Assembly (NCBI GenBank): GCA_027001895.1
Contig: JALTLP010000366.1
Span: 1-9,597 of the forward strand
DNA from: Chromatiales bacterium
GTDB taxonomy: Bacteria; Pseudomonadota; Gammaproteobacteria; UBA6429; Thiohalophilaceae
Direction of reading: 5' to 3'
DNA length: 9,597 nucleotides
The notes under the pieces are model-generated. The model saw only the letters and a list, made by a program, of their open reading frames with translations, had not been told where the DNA came from and made no database searches. A program made the position numbers and the translations under genes. Shown here in pieces: positions 1 through 6,547 of this stretch (the stretch's first letter is position 1; each line of letters opens with the position of its first letter).

Positions 1-33
1 AACTTTCGTAATTTCACAAAGCTTTTGCGTGTT

Positions 34-140
34 CTCAGAAGCTCGAGTACAAGGCGGACAAAAAAATCTAAAAACGGAGTTTACATACAGTAAATGAGTA
101 TTTTAGATTTTTTGTTCAACGCCGTAATCGAGTTTCTGAG
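34..140. repeat. Imperfect 107-bp palindromic element, possibly a dispersed intergenic repeat
   Basis: The left arm (34-74) and right arm (101-140) are near-perfect reverse complements. Shared blocks are CTCAGAA, CTCGA, TAC, GGCG, then ACAAAAAA and TCTAAAA, with only small substitutions and 1-3 base bulges. The centre holds a further inverted repeat, TTTAC (80-84) and GTAAA (90-94), around ATACA. Weaker complementarity continues outward (about 27-33 against 141-147), so the unit may extend to the window edge. The right end stops about ten bases from the tsf stop codon. No coding frame is apparent. Either strand could fold into a long hairpin, so in the tsf transcript it could act as a 3' structure or partial terminator. 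The architecture resembles small non-coding palindromic elements (REP- or MITE-like), but only one copy lies here, so repeat status is inference. Confidence 0.7.
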
Positions 141-149
141 GACTCGTAT

Positions 150-1028
150 TTATGAACCCATTTGGGCAGCAACTTCCTCCGCAAAATTCTCAACCTTCTT
201 TTCAATCCCTTCACCCACTTCCATACGCACAAAGCGATGAATGGTTGCGCCTTTTGATTTTAAAAGCTGCTCAATTGTTTGGTCAGGATCTTTAACAAAA
301 GGCTGTCCCATTAATGTAATTTCCTTGAGGAATTTTTTAATTCGGCCTTCAACCATTTTTTCAATAATGTTTTCCGGCTTGCCGCTTTCCGCTGCCTGGG
401 CTGCAAAAATTTCACGTTCTTTATCCAGTGTTGCCGGGTCAACATCCGCTTCAGAAATACAAGCCGGGCGGCTTGCAGCGATATGCATGGCAATGTCTTT
501 ACCAAGCTCATCGTCACCGTTTTCAATATCAACCACAACAGCTATACGAACACCGTGCTTGTAAGTAGAAATGTCACCTTTTGCATCAAAGCGTTCAAAA
601 CGACGTACTGTCATGTTTTCACCAATTTTAGTGATCAATTCTTTACGTGTTTCATCAATGCTGCTGCCACCATCTGTGACAGGCATTGTACTTAATGCTT
701 CAACATTTTCCGGGTTATCGGCAAGAACACGTGCTGCCACATTATCTACAAACTCAATAAATGCCGCTTCTTTTGCAACAAAGTCTGTTTCACAGTTAAC
801 TTCTGCTATTGCAACTGACTTTTTGTCATCTGTTGTTTTAATTGCAATCAAACCTTCTGCTGCAACCCGGCCTGCTTTTTTGTCAGCTTTTGCTGCACCT
901 GATTTACGCATTAATTCAATTGCTGCATCGATATCACCGTCTGTTTCTACCAGTGCTTTCTTACATTCCATCATGCCCGCACCTGAGCGTTCACGTAATT
1001 CTTTAACCATTGCCGCTGTAATTGCCAT
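150..1028 (-). CDS. tsf: Elongation factor Ts
   Basis: EF-Ts is the cytoplasmic nucleotide exchange factor that releases GDP from EF-Tu so it can rebind GTP. The 292-residue product is close to the E. coli length (283). The N-terminal UBA-like domain carries the family signature around residues 8-26 (VKELRERSGAGMMECKKAL). The EF-Tu-contacting motif TDFVAK lies at 81-86, followed by the core and coiled-coil regions. The ATG start is supported by an AAGAGGA ribosome binding site (1036-1042) seven bases upstream and by alignment with known EF-Ts N-termini. It follows rpsB on the same strand after 118 bp containing a terminator and a small hairpin, the usual rpsB-tsf arrangement in which read-through sets relative EF-Ts expression. 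pyrH, often the next gene, is not visible in the 149 bp downstream, which are taken up by a palindromic element. Identification is near certain. Confidence 0.98.
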   Translation of the reverse strand: MAITAAMVKELRERSGAGMMECKKALVETDGDIDAAIELMRKSGAAKADKKAGRVAAEGLIAIKTTDDKKSVAIAEVNCETDFVAKEAAFIEFVDNVAARVLADNPENVEALSTMPVTDGGSSIDETRKELITKIGENMTVRRFERFDAKGDISTYKHGVRIAVVVDIENGDDELGKDIAMHIAASRPACISEADVDPATLDKEREIFAAQAAESGKPENIIEKMVEGRIKKFLKEITLMGQPFVKDPDQTIEQLLKSKGATIHRFVRMEVGEGIEKKVENFAEEVAAQMGS

Positions 1029-1035
1029 GTTTATA

Positions 1036-1042
1036 TCCTCTT
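1036..1042 (-). promoter_or_regulatory. Ribosome binding site of tsf
   Basis: AAGAGGA on the minus strand lies seven bases before the tsf ATG, a strong Shine-Dalgarno match that fixes the start at 1028. Confidence 0.85.
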
Positions 1043-1060
1043 AAAAATCTTTTAACCTGT

Positions 1061-1079
1061 TTTATGCTTTACGCATAAA
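1061..1079 (-). promoter_or_regulatory. Perfect 7-bp inverted repeat in the tsf leader
   Basis: TTTATGC (1061-1067) and GCATAAA (1073-1079) are perfect reverse complements around a five-base loop. In the tsf mRNA this would form a small hairpin about 18 bases upstream of the ribosome binding site and downstream of the rpsB terminator. It could stabilise the 5' end of processed tsf mRNA or be an operator-like site. Its role is unknown. Confidence 0.5.
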
Positions 1080-1105
1080 TAAAATACTCTAGCCTGCATA
1101 TACAG

Positions 1106-1128
1106 AAAAAGGGGGCATCTGCCCCCTT
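1106..1128 (-). terminator. Intrinsic terminator or attenuator between rpsB and tsf
   Basis: Read in the direction of rpsB transcription, a GC-rich stem GGGGGC/GCCCCC (1111-1116 with 1121-1126), extendable by two A-T pairs, encloses a four-base loop. A T5 tract (complement of 1106-1110) follows directly. This is a canonical rho-independent terminator, about 20 bases after the rpsB stop codon. Because tsf follows with no obvious promoter of its own, it probably works as a partial terminator that lowers tsf expression relative to rpsB. Such attenuation is known for E. coli rpsB-tsf. Confidence 0.88.
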
Positions 1129-1146
1129 AATCTTTTCAGGATAAAA

Positions 1147-1998
1147 TTATTCTGACGCTGCTTCTGACTCAGATGAATCAGCTTTGTCTTCAGTTTTATC
1201 TTCTGCTTTTTTTACAACTTTTTTCTTTGCCACGGTTTTCTTCTTGGCTGTTTTCTTTTTGGCAACTTTCTTAACTTCGCCATCTTCTTCAGCAGAACCG
1301 CCAGCATTTTTAACCATTGATTCCTGACCTAACAGAATCGCACGGGCAACACCTTGTGCGTATAAGGTAATCGCACGAATTGCATCATCGTTACCAGGAA
1401 TAACATAGTCTATGTTGTCCGGTGAGTTGTTTGTGTCAACAACACCAATAACCGGAATACCAAGCTTGTTAGCTTCGGCAATAGCAATTTTTTCATGGCC
1501 GACATCAATAACAAACAATGCATCGGGTAAGCCGTTCATGTTCTTGATACCACCAAGGCTGCGATCCAGCTTGGTCATTTCACGGGTCATGGTCAGCGCT
1601 TCTTTCTTGCTGAACTGGTTTAACTTGCCTTCGGCTTCCATTGATTCAAGATCTTTTAGACGCTTGATGGATTGCTTAACCGTTTTAAAGTTGGTCAACA
1701 TACCACCTAACCAGCGATGATCGACATAAGGCATTCCGCAACGACTCGCTTCTTCACGAACAATTTTTTGTGCCGCACGCTTGGTGCCCACAAACATGAC
1801 CTTGCCGCGATTGGCAACCAACCTGGAAATAAAGTTCATTGCTTCATCATACAACGGCAATGATTTTTCCAGATTTATAATATGGATTTTATTACGTTCA
1901 CCGAAGATAAATGGGGCCATTTTGGGGTTCCAGAAGCGTGTTTGATGACCAAAATGGACACCCGCTTCCAGCATTTGACGCATAGAAACATCAGACAT
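1147..1998 (-). CDS. rpsB: 30S ribosomal protein S2 with an extended lysine-rich C-terminal tail
   Basis: S2 binds the 30S subunit between head and body and is needed for recruitment of S1. The sequence is collinear with E. coli S2: MRQMLEAGVHFGHQT near the start (6-20), HRWLGGMLTN (94-103), KKEAL (131-135), LPDALFVID (157-165) and PGNDDAIRAI (201-210). The ATG has an AGGAG ribosome binding site (2006-2010) seven bases upstream. The protein is 283 residues against 241 in E. coli. The excess is a tail from about residue 230, with a run of KKK-containing repeats at 242-268 followed by an acidic Glu/Asp/Ser-rich end. The tail is low complexity, probably disordered, and absent from E. coli S2; its role is unknown. 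The gene leads the rpsB-tsf operon and is probably autoregulated by S2 through its long leader. Confidence 0.98.
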   Translation of the reverse strand: MSDVSMRQMLEAGVHFGHQTRFWNPKMAPFIFGERNKIHIINLEKSLPLYDEAMNFISRLVANRGKVMFVGTKRAAQKIVREEASRCGMPYVDHRWLGGMLTNFKTVKQSIKRLKDLESMEAEGKLNQFSKKEALTMTREMTKLDRSLGGIKNMNGLPDALFVIDVGHEKIAIAEANKLGIPVIGVVDTNNSPDNIDYVIPGNDDAIRAITLYAQGVARAILLGQESMVKNAGGSAEEDGEVKKVAKKKTAKKKTVAKKKVVKKAEDKTEDKADSSESEAASE

Positions 1999-2128
1999 TA
2001 GTACTCTCCTAACTGGGTTTAGTCTTCCGTATCACCCACTCCCTCAACCAGGTTATTGGCACCCGAGACAGTGTATTGGCAATACGTGTAAATTTACTCG
2101 CAATGAGCATTCGTTTTGCTTAAAAAGC
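1999..2128 (-). promoter_or_regulatory. rpsB mRNA leader, positional equivalent of the t44/rpsB leader RNA
   Basis: A transcript starting just after the -10 element at 2135-2140 would have about 130 untranslated bases before the rpsB ATG. In E. coli the same interval between map and rpsB gives the t44 (tff) RNA, which is the rpsB 5' UTR and mediates autogenous repression by S2. Visible structure includes a hairpin with GTATT/AATAC arms (2073-2085), the perfect palindrome GTAAATTTAC (2088-2097), a TATTGGCA direct repeat (2054-2061 and 2074-2081), and GGGT/ACCC segments flanking the region before the ribosome binding site. I infer the regulatory role from position and length; I did not match a covariance model. 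Confidence 0.6.
2006..2010 (-). promoter_or_regulatory. Ribosome binding site of rpsB
   Basis: AGGAG on the minus strand, seven bases before the ATG at 1998, confirms the rpsB start codon. Confidence 0.85.
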
Positions 2129-2134
2129 ACGCGC

Positions 2135-2163
2135 TTTATACCATAATTAGCTAAAGACAACAA
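2135..2163 (-). promoter_or_regulatory. Sigma-70 promoter of rpsB-tsf with extended -10 and GC-rich discriminator
   Basis: On the minus strand, TTGTTG (2158-2163) is followed after exactly 17 bases by TATAAA (2135-2140). TGG immediately before the -10 gives an extended -10. The bases just after it (GCGCG) form a GC-rich discriminator, a hallmark of stringently controlled, growth-rate-regulated promoters of ribosomal genes. The start point would fall near 2128. Confidence 0.75.
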
Positions 2164-2171
2164 CGAGCAAC

Positions 2172-2180
2172 TGGTATATT
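2172..2180 (+). promoter_or_regulatory. Candidate extended -10 promoter of map-glnD
   Basis: TGG followed by TATATT resembles an extended -10 element about 67 bases before the map ATG. The matching -35 window (2152-2157) is poor. If real, this promoter runs back to back with the rpsB promoter and shares its -35 region, so the two could compete for RNA polymerase. Confidence 0.35.
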
Positions 2181-2246
2181 ATTGATTTTTCTACAAATTG
2201 AGCTCATTTCAACCCTACTATTACTGCGGATTTAAACAAAAACACT

Positions 2247-3017
2247 ATGGCTGTTACGATAAAAACCCCTGAAGAAATTGAAAAAATGCGAGTTGCTGGC
2301 AAATTGGCCGCACAAGTCCTTGAATTTATTGAACCTTATGTAAAGCCGGGGGTAACCACCAATGAACTCGACAAACTCTGCCACGACTATATCGTCGAAG
2401 AACAGAAAGCCATTCCTGCCCCGTTGAATTACCACGGTTTTCCCAAGTCTATCTGTACCTCGGTTAACCATGTTATCTGCCACGGCATCCCCAACGAGAA
2501 AAAGCTTAAAAAGGGTGACATGGTAAATATTGATATTACCGTTATCAAGGACAACTACCATGGCGATACCAGTAAAATGTTCTTTGTCGGTGAACCGAGC
2601 ATTATCGGCAAACGGCTGGCCCGGGTGGCGTACGAGTGTATGCGTTTAGGTATTGACCTGGTAAAACCCGGGATTCATCTTGGTGATATTGGCCATGTCA
2701 TCCAGACCCATGCAGAAGCTAACAACTACTCGGTTGTGCGCGAATACTGCGGTCATGGCATTGGCAAACAATTTCACGAAGATCCGCAGGTACTGCACTA
2801 TGGTAAGCCCGGCACCGGTATCACGATTGAAGCCGGAATGATATTTACCATTGAACCCATGGTTAATGTTGGCAAACGTAATGTTAAATTATTAAAAGAC
2901 GGCTGGACGGTGGTATCAAAAGACCATTCACTTTCAGCGCAGTGGGAACACACCATCCTGGTTACACCAACCGGCCACGAAGTGTTAACCAAACGTGAAG
3001 AAGAGGAAGCATATTAA
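2247..3017 (+). CDS. map: Type I methionine aminopeptidase
   Basis: Map removes the initiator methionine from nascent proteins when the second residue is small. The 256-residue protein aligns end to end with E. coli Map (264), including the opening KTPEEIEKMRVAG (6-18). The five metal ligands of the pita-bread fold are present: D96, D107, H170 (in CGHGIG), E203 (in FTIEP) and E234. The substrate-contacting H79 is also present. There is no N-terminal zinc-finger extension, as expected of the bacterial short form. The ATG is chosen by homology; there is no good ribosome binding site, only GGA 16 bases upstream in an A-rich leader. The gene is divergent from rpsB and its stop codon directly abuts the glnD start, so the two form an operon. 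Confidence 0.97.
   Translation: MAVTIKTPEEIEKMRVAGKLAAQVLEFIEPYVKPGVTTNELDKLCHDYIVEEQKAIPAPLNYHGFPKSICTSVNHVICHGIPNEKKLKKGDMVNIDITVIKDNYHGDTSKMFFVGEPSIIGKRLARVAYECMRLGIDLVKPGIHLGDIGHVIQTHAEANNYSVVREYCGHGIGKQFHEDPQVLHYGKPGTGITIEAGMIFTIEPMVNVGKRNVKLLKDGWTVVSKDHSLSAQWEHTILVTPTGHEVLTKREEEEAY
3003..3007 (+). promoter_or_regulatory. Ribosome binding site of glnD inside the map coding end
   Basis: GAGGA in the last codons of map lies ten bases before the glnD ATG, consistent with translation of glnD coupled to that of map. Confidence 0.65.
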
Positions 3018-5669
3018 ATGCAGGCAGTCCAAATCGACAAAGATTTGTTTGATGAAGAAAAACTACAACAAGCATTAATATCCAGCCCCTCGCCTATTTC
3101 TGTTTTTAAAGAGCAACGTAAACATTACCTTGATATTTTAACCGAGCGTTTCAATTCAGGCCGTGCAGCGACCGAACTGGTTTACCTGCATGCAGCCCTG
3201 ACAGACAAACTACTGATGCATGCCTGGCGGTTGTATTTTAACGAAACGGATAACAACAACCTGTCACTGGTTGCGGTGGGCGGTTATGGCCGGGGCGAAC
3301 TTCACCCCGCTTCCGATATTGATTTGCTTATTCTGTTAAAAAAACCGGGCAAACAGGTTAACGAAGCTATCAGCCAGTTTATCACTTTCTTATGGGACAT
3401 TGGCCTTGAAGTTGGCCACAGTGTCCGCACGGTCAAGGAGTGCGTTAACGAAGCAAAGAATGATATTACTGTTGCGACCAATATCCAGGAGTCACGTCTG
3501 TTAACCGGCTCTGAAAAATTATTTACTGAACAAAAAACAAAATGCTCACCCAGAAAAATCTGGCCAAGTGATCTTTTTTTTGAAGCCAAGCGTAACGAAC
3601 AGATTCGCCGCCATGAACGTTTTAATGAATCTGCCTACAACCTGGAACCTAACATAAAAGAAGGTCCAGGTGGGCTGCGTGATATACAAATGATAGGCTG
3701 GGTTGCCAAACGACACTTTGGTGCAGATACTTTAAAACAACTTATCGAGCATAATTTTTTAACCGAAGAGGAATACAACGAACTTAATGAAGGCCAGGCT
3801 TTTTTATGGCGGGTTCGCTATGGCCTGCACCTGATTAATAATCGTCGTGAAGATCGCCTGTTGTTTGACTACCAGCGAAAACTGGCAAAACAATTTGGCT
3901 TTAAAGATACCAAGCATTCTCTTGCAGTGGAACTGTTTATGAAACAGTACTACCGCACTGTAATGAACCTGAGCCGTCTTAATGAAATGTTACTGCAATT
4001 GTTTGAAGAAGAAATCCTGTTAAGCAAACAAAAAAGCAGGCCAGTAAAAATTAATAATCGCTTTCAGACCAACAAAGGTTACATCGAGGTTGTCAACGAC
4101 TCGATATTTAAGTCCTATCCGTTTGCATTACTCGAAGTCTTTCTTTTGCTTGCACAACAACCCGAGCTTAAAGGTGTTCGAGCAAATACTATCCGGCTTA
4201 TTCGCTCTCATCGTTACCTGATTAATACCCGTTTCAGAGAAGATATTCGTTGTCGAAGTTTATTTATTGAATTTTTCAGACAAACGCATGGTATTACCCA
4301 CGAATTAAGACGTATGAATCGCTACGGTGTTCTGGCGGCATACATCCCGGTTTTCGAAAAAATAGTTGGTCAGATGCAGCATGACCTGTTTCATATCTAC
4401 ACGGTAGATGAACATACCATTATGCTTATCCGTAACCTGCGGCGATTTACCGTGCCCGAATTCAGCCATGAGTTTCCGCTTTGTAGTGAACTTATTCAGA
4501 CTGTTCCCAAACAGGAACTTCTTCTGATTACGGGACTGTTTCACGATATAGCAAAAGGACGTGGTGGCGATCATTCTCAACTCGGAGCAATCGATGCTAC
4601 AGAATTTTGTAAACTGCATGACCTGAGTGACTACGACACCAACCTTGTAGCATGGCTTATCAGAAACCATCTGTTAATGTCGACGACTGCACAAAAGAAA
4701 GATATCAGTGATCCTGATGTTGTATACGAATTTGCAACCAAGGTTGGTGACTTAATCCATCTGAAATATTTATACCTGTTAACCGTTGCTGACATACGTG
4801 CTACCAGCGACTCGGTATGGAATTCATGGAAAGATTCCCTGCTAAAAAATCTCTACAAAGCAACACGCAATGTATTACGTCAGGGACTTGAAAATCCGAT
4901 ATTAAAAACAGAACTTGTATTCGAAAACAAGCGGCTTGCATTAAGCCAGTTATCTGACAGATATTCCGCAGAGGATGTAAACAGGATCTGGGATAAAATT
5001 GATGACGATTATTTTACCCGGCATACGATAAAAGAAATCGTCTGGCAAACCACCACCCTGCTTGATGATAACAGTGAAACAAAAGTTGCTTTCAGACATT
5101 CAGCAAAACATGATGTATCTACTCTGTTTGTTTACACCCGTGCTTTCTCAGGATTAACATCAATAATCACTTCGGTACTTGAGTTATTCAAACTTGATAT
5201 TGTCGATGCACGCATTATAGAAACAACCAGTGGAAATGCTTTTGAAACCTACCATATACAAAACCAGTCAGATACGACAGCGGAAGAAAGTTTTTACAAT
5301 AAATTACAGGCTGCTATAAAGCAGCATATTGCAGATAAAACAAGGGCAAGTTCTGCCAGCGACACTAACTTTATAAATCGTCGCATCAAGCACTTCCTGT
5401 TCTCGGTAACAGTTACATTCGATAATACCTTAAGCCAGGATGTTACTATTATGACAGTTAAGGCACCCGATCAACCCGGTATACTGTCCAGAATCACTCA
5501 CGCAATCGACAAGCATAATCACAATATCATTTCCGCAAAAATTGCGACCTACGGTGAAATTATTGAAGATATATTTAATATAACGGATAAAGATGGAAGC
5601 AAACTTTCAGAGGCAGCACAACTGCAGTTGCAGCAAGAAATAATTTCCAGCTTTAAGCCAGACGACTAA
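3018..5669 (+). CDS. glnD: Bifunctional PII uridylyltransferase / uridylyl-removing enzyme
   Basis: GlnD senses glutamine and controls nitrogen assimilation by adding UMP to PII proteins (GlnB/GlnK) when nitrogen is short and removing it when glutamine is plentiful. The 883-residue product matches the usual length (about 890). Domains in order: a nucleotidyltransferase with GGYGRGELHP (88-97) and catalytic D100 and D102 in SDIDLLIL; a helical UTase-associated region (about 200-340); an HD hydrolase domain with H466, the H509-D510 pair in FHDIAKGRGGDH, H551 and D592; and two ACT domains (about 700-770 and 808-880), the second showing APDQPGILSRI. All key residues are intact, so both activities are expected. 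The ATG directly follows the map stop codon, with GAGGA (3003-3007) ten bases upstream. The stop overlaps the stop of the convergent HDOD gene by four bases. Confidence 0.98.
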   Translation: MQAVQIDKDLFDEEKLQQALISSPSPISVFKEQRKHYLDILTERFNSGRAATELVYLHAALTDKLLMHAWRLYFNETDNNNLSLVAVGGYGRGELHPASDIDLLILLKKPGKQVNEAISQFITFLWDIGLEVGHSVRTVKECVNEAKNDITVATNIQESRLLTGSEKLFTEQKTKCSPRKIWPSDLFFEAKRNEQIRRHERFNESAYNLEPNIKEGPGGLRDIQMIGWVAKRHFGADTLKQLIEHNFLTEEEYNELNEGQAFLWRVRYGLHLINNRREDRLLFDYQRKLAKQFGFKDTKHSLAVELFMKQYYRTVMNLSRLNEMLLQLFEEEILLSKQKSRPVKINNRFQTNKGYIEVVNDSIFKSYPFALLEVFLLLAQQPELKGVRANTIRLIRSHRYLINTRFREDIRCRSLFIEFFRQTHGITHELRRMNRYGVLAAYIPVFEKIVGQMQHDLFHIYTVDEHTIMLIRNLRRFTVPEFSHEFPLCSELIQTVPKQELLLITGLFHDIAKGRGGDHSQLGAIDATEFCKLHDLSDYDTNLVAWLIRNHLLMSTTAQKKDISDPDVVYEFATKVGDLIHLKYLYLLTVADIRATSDSVWNSWKDSLLKNLYKATRNVLRQGLENPILKTELVFENKRLALSQLSDRYSAEDVNRIWDKIDDDYFTRHTIKEIVWQTTTLLDDNSETKVAFRHSAKHDVSTLFVYTRAFSGLTSIITSVLELFKLDIVDARIIETTSGNAFETYHIQNQSDTTAEESFYNKLQAAIKQHIADKTRASSASDTNFINRRIKHFLFSVTVTFDNTLSQDVTIMTVKAPDQPGILSRITHAIDKHNHNIISAKIATYGEIIEDIFNITDKDGSKLSEAAQLQLQQEIISSFKPDD

Positions 5670-6511
5670 AATGCAAAACCTTCTGCAATATCCTTCTGAT
5701 AAAGCTTTAATATCAGATCGACATTCATTTTTTCAAGCCCCAGACGTTTAATTAATGACTGGCACTTGTTATCTGCCTTAATTAATTCAGGTTTTGATTT
5801 GTAAGCAATAAAAAAATACGCCAGCTCAATAATAACCAGTTGTTTATCAACGTCCGAACTGACACTATCCGGGATATCACTGTTATGATAGCGTTTCAAT
5901 ATATCGATTGTTACCTGAGGTAGTCTCAGTTTTTTAAGCGTCATTTCGGTAATTTCTGCCCGTTTAAGCCCGAAGGTATACATTTCTTCATCTTCCAGAG
6001 AAATTCTTTTATCCATTGCCCGGCTGATAACATCACCATACTCATCCGGAAAATTGGCACTTAAAACCAGCCCACCTATTTCAGACATCATCGCCGTGGT
6101 TTCAGCTGCATTCACCAGTTTGCGAGATACCTTACCTGCCAGCAACTTTGCCATAACAGAGAGATTCATGGACTTTTCCCAGAGCATTTCCTTGGCCGGG
6201 TTGCTGGGTTCAAGAAAAACACGCATGGTACAAATCAGAATGGCCGACTTTACAATATCAAGCCCGAGCAAGTTTACAGCCTGCCTGACACTTGTGGTTT
6301 CAACATATGCCCGGTACATCGGTGAATTTGCATATTTCAGAACGATACCAGCCAGCATCGGATCGGTTGCAAGCGCAGCTTCAAGTTTTTTAAAGTCACA
6401 ATCTTTTGCGTTTATAACATCCAGTGCTTTTCGACCCTGTTCGGATATTGTGGGTAACTTGAGTTTATCTATCGATGCTATAACCAGTGGCTTACGGTTG
6501 GTATTGTTCAT
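5666..6511 (-). CDS. HDOD-domain protein with degenerate HD site
   Basis: The 281-residue protein is mostly one HDOD domain, a catalytically inactive relative of HD hydrolases found in bacterial signalling proteins. The N-terminal hallmark is clear: LPTISEQG (19-26), ALATDPMLAGIVLKYANS (46-63) and RQAVNLLGLDIVKSAIL (76-92). Then come W111-E-K-S, the place where HDOD proteins usually show a GLLHDIG-like segment but which here reads MMSEIGGL (141-148), an LPQV segment (198-201) and YHN (208-210) in place of a paired His. The metal-binding His-Asp pair is thus absent, so a binding or regulatory role is more likely than hydrolysis. No signal peptide, membrane segment or fused GGDEF/EAL/receiver domain is seen. 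The ATG has a weak AGG (6517-6519) five bases upstream. It is the last gene of a leftward block, 36 bp after the VOC gene. The partner and process are unknown. Confidence 0.85.
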   Translation of the reverse strand: MNNTNRKPLVIASIDKLKLPTISEQGRKALDVINAKDCDFKKLEAALATDPMLAGIVLKYANSPMYRAYVETTSVRQAVNLLGLDIVKSAILICTMRVFLEPSNPAKEMLWEKSMNLSVMAKLLAGKVSRKLVNAAETTAMMSEIGGLVLSANFPDEYGDVISRAMDKRISLEDEEMYTFGLKRAEITEMTLKKLRLPQVTIDILKRYHNSDIPDSVSSDVDKQLVIIELAYFFIAYKSKPELIKADNKCQSLIKRLGLEKMNVDLILKLYQKDIAEGFAF

Positions 6512-6521
6512 ATAAACCTGC

Positions 6522-6536
6522 TTTATGCTGCATAAA
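6522..6536. repeat. Perfect inverted repeat upstream of the HDOD gene
   Basis: TTTATGC and GCATAAA flank a single central T, giving a 15-bp palindrome between the VOC stop codon and the HDOD start. The arms are identical to those of the inverted repeat in the tsf leader (1061-1079). It could be an operator or a small intercistronic hairpin; chance is also possible given the AT-rich context. Confidence 0.45.
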
Positions 6537-6547
6537 ATATGGCAAAA

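Noticed and set aside
571..1044. Open frame of 157 codons antisense to tsf
   Set aside because: It is a shadow of the highly conserved EF-Ts coding sequence, with no domain match recognised.
4305..4670. Open frame of 121 codons antisense to glnD
   Set aside because: It lies entirely within the intact glnD coding region, has no recognisable domain or good ribosome binding site, and glnD is strongly conserved there.
6054..6515. Open frame of 153 codons antisense to the HDOD gene
   Set aside because: Its residues are low-information and mirror the codons of the HDOD gene, which has clear domain motifs.
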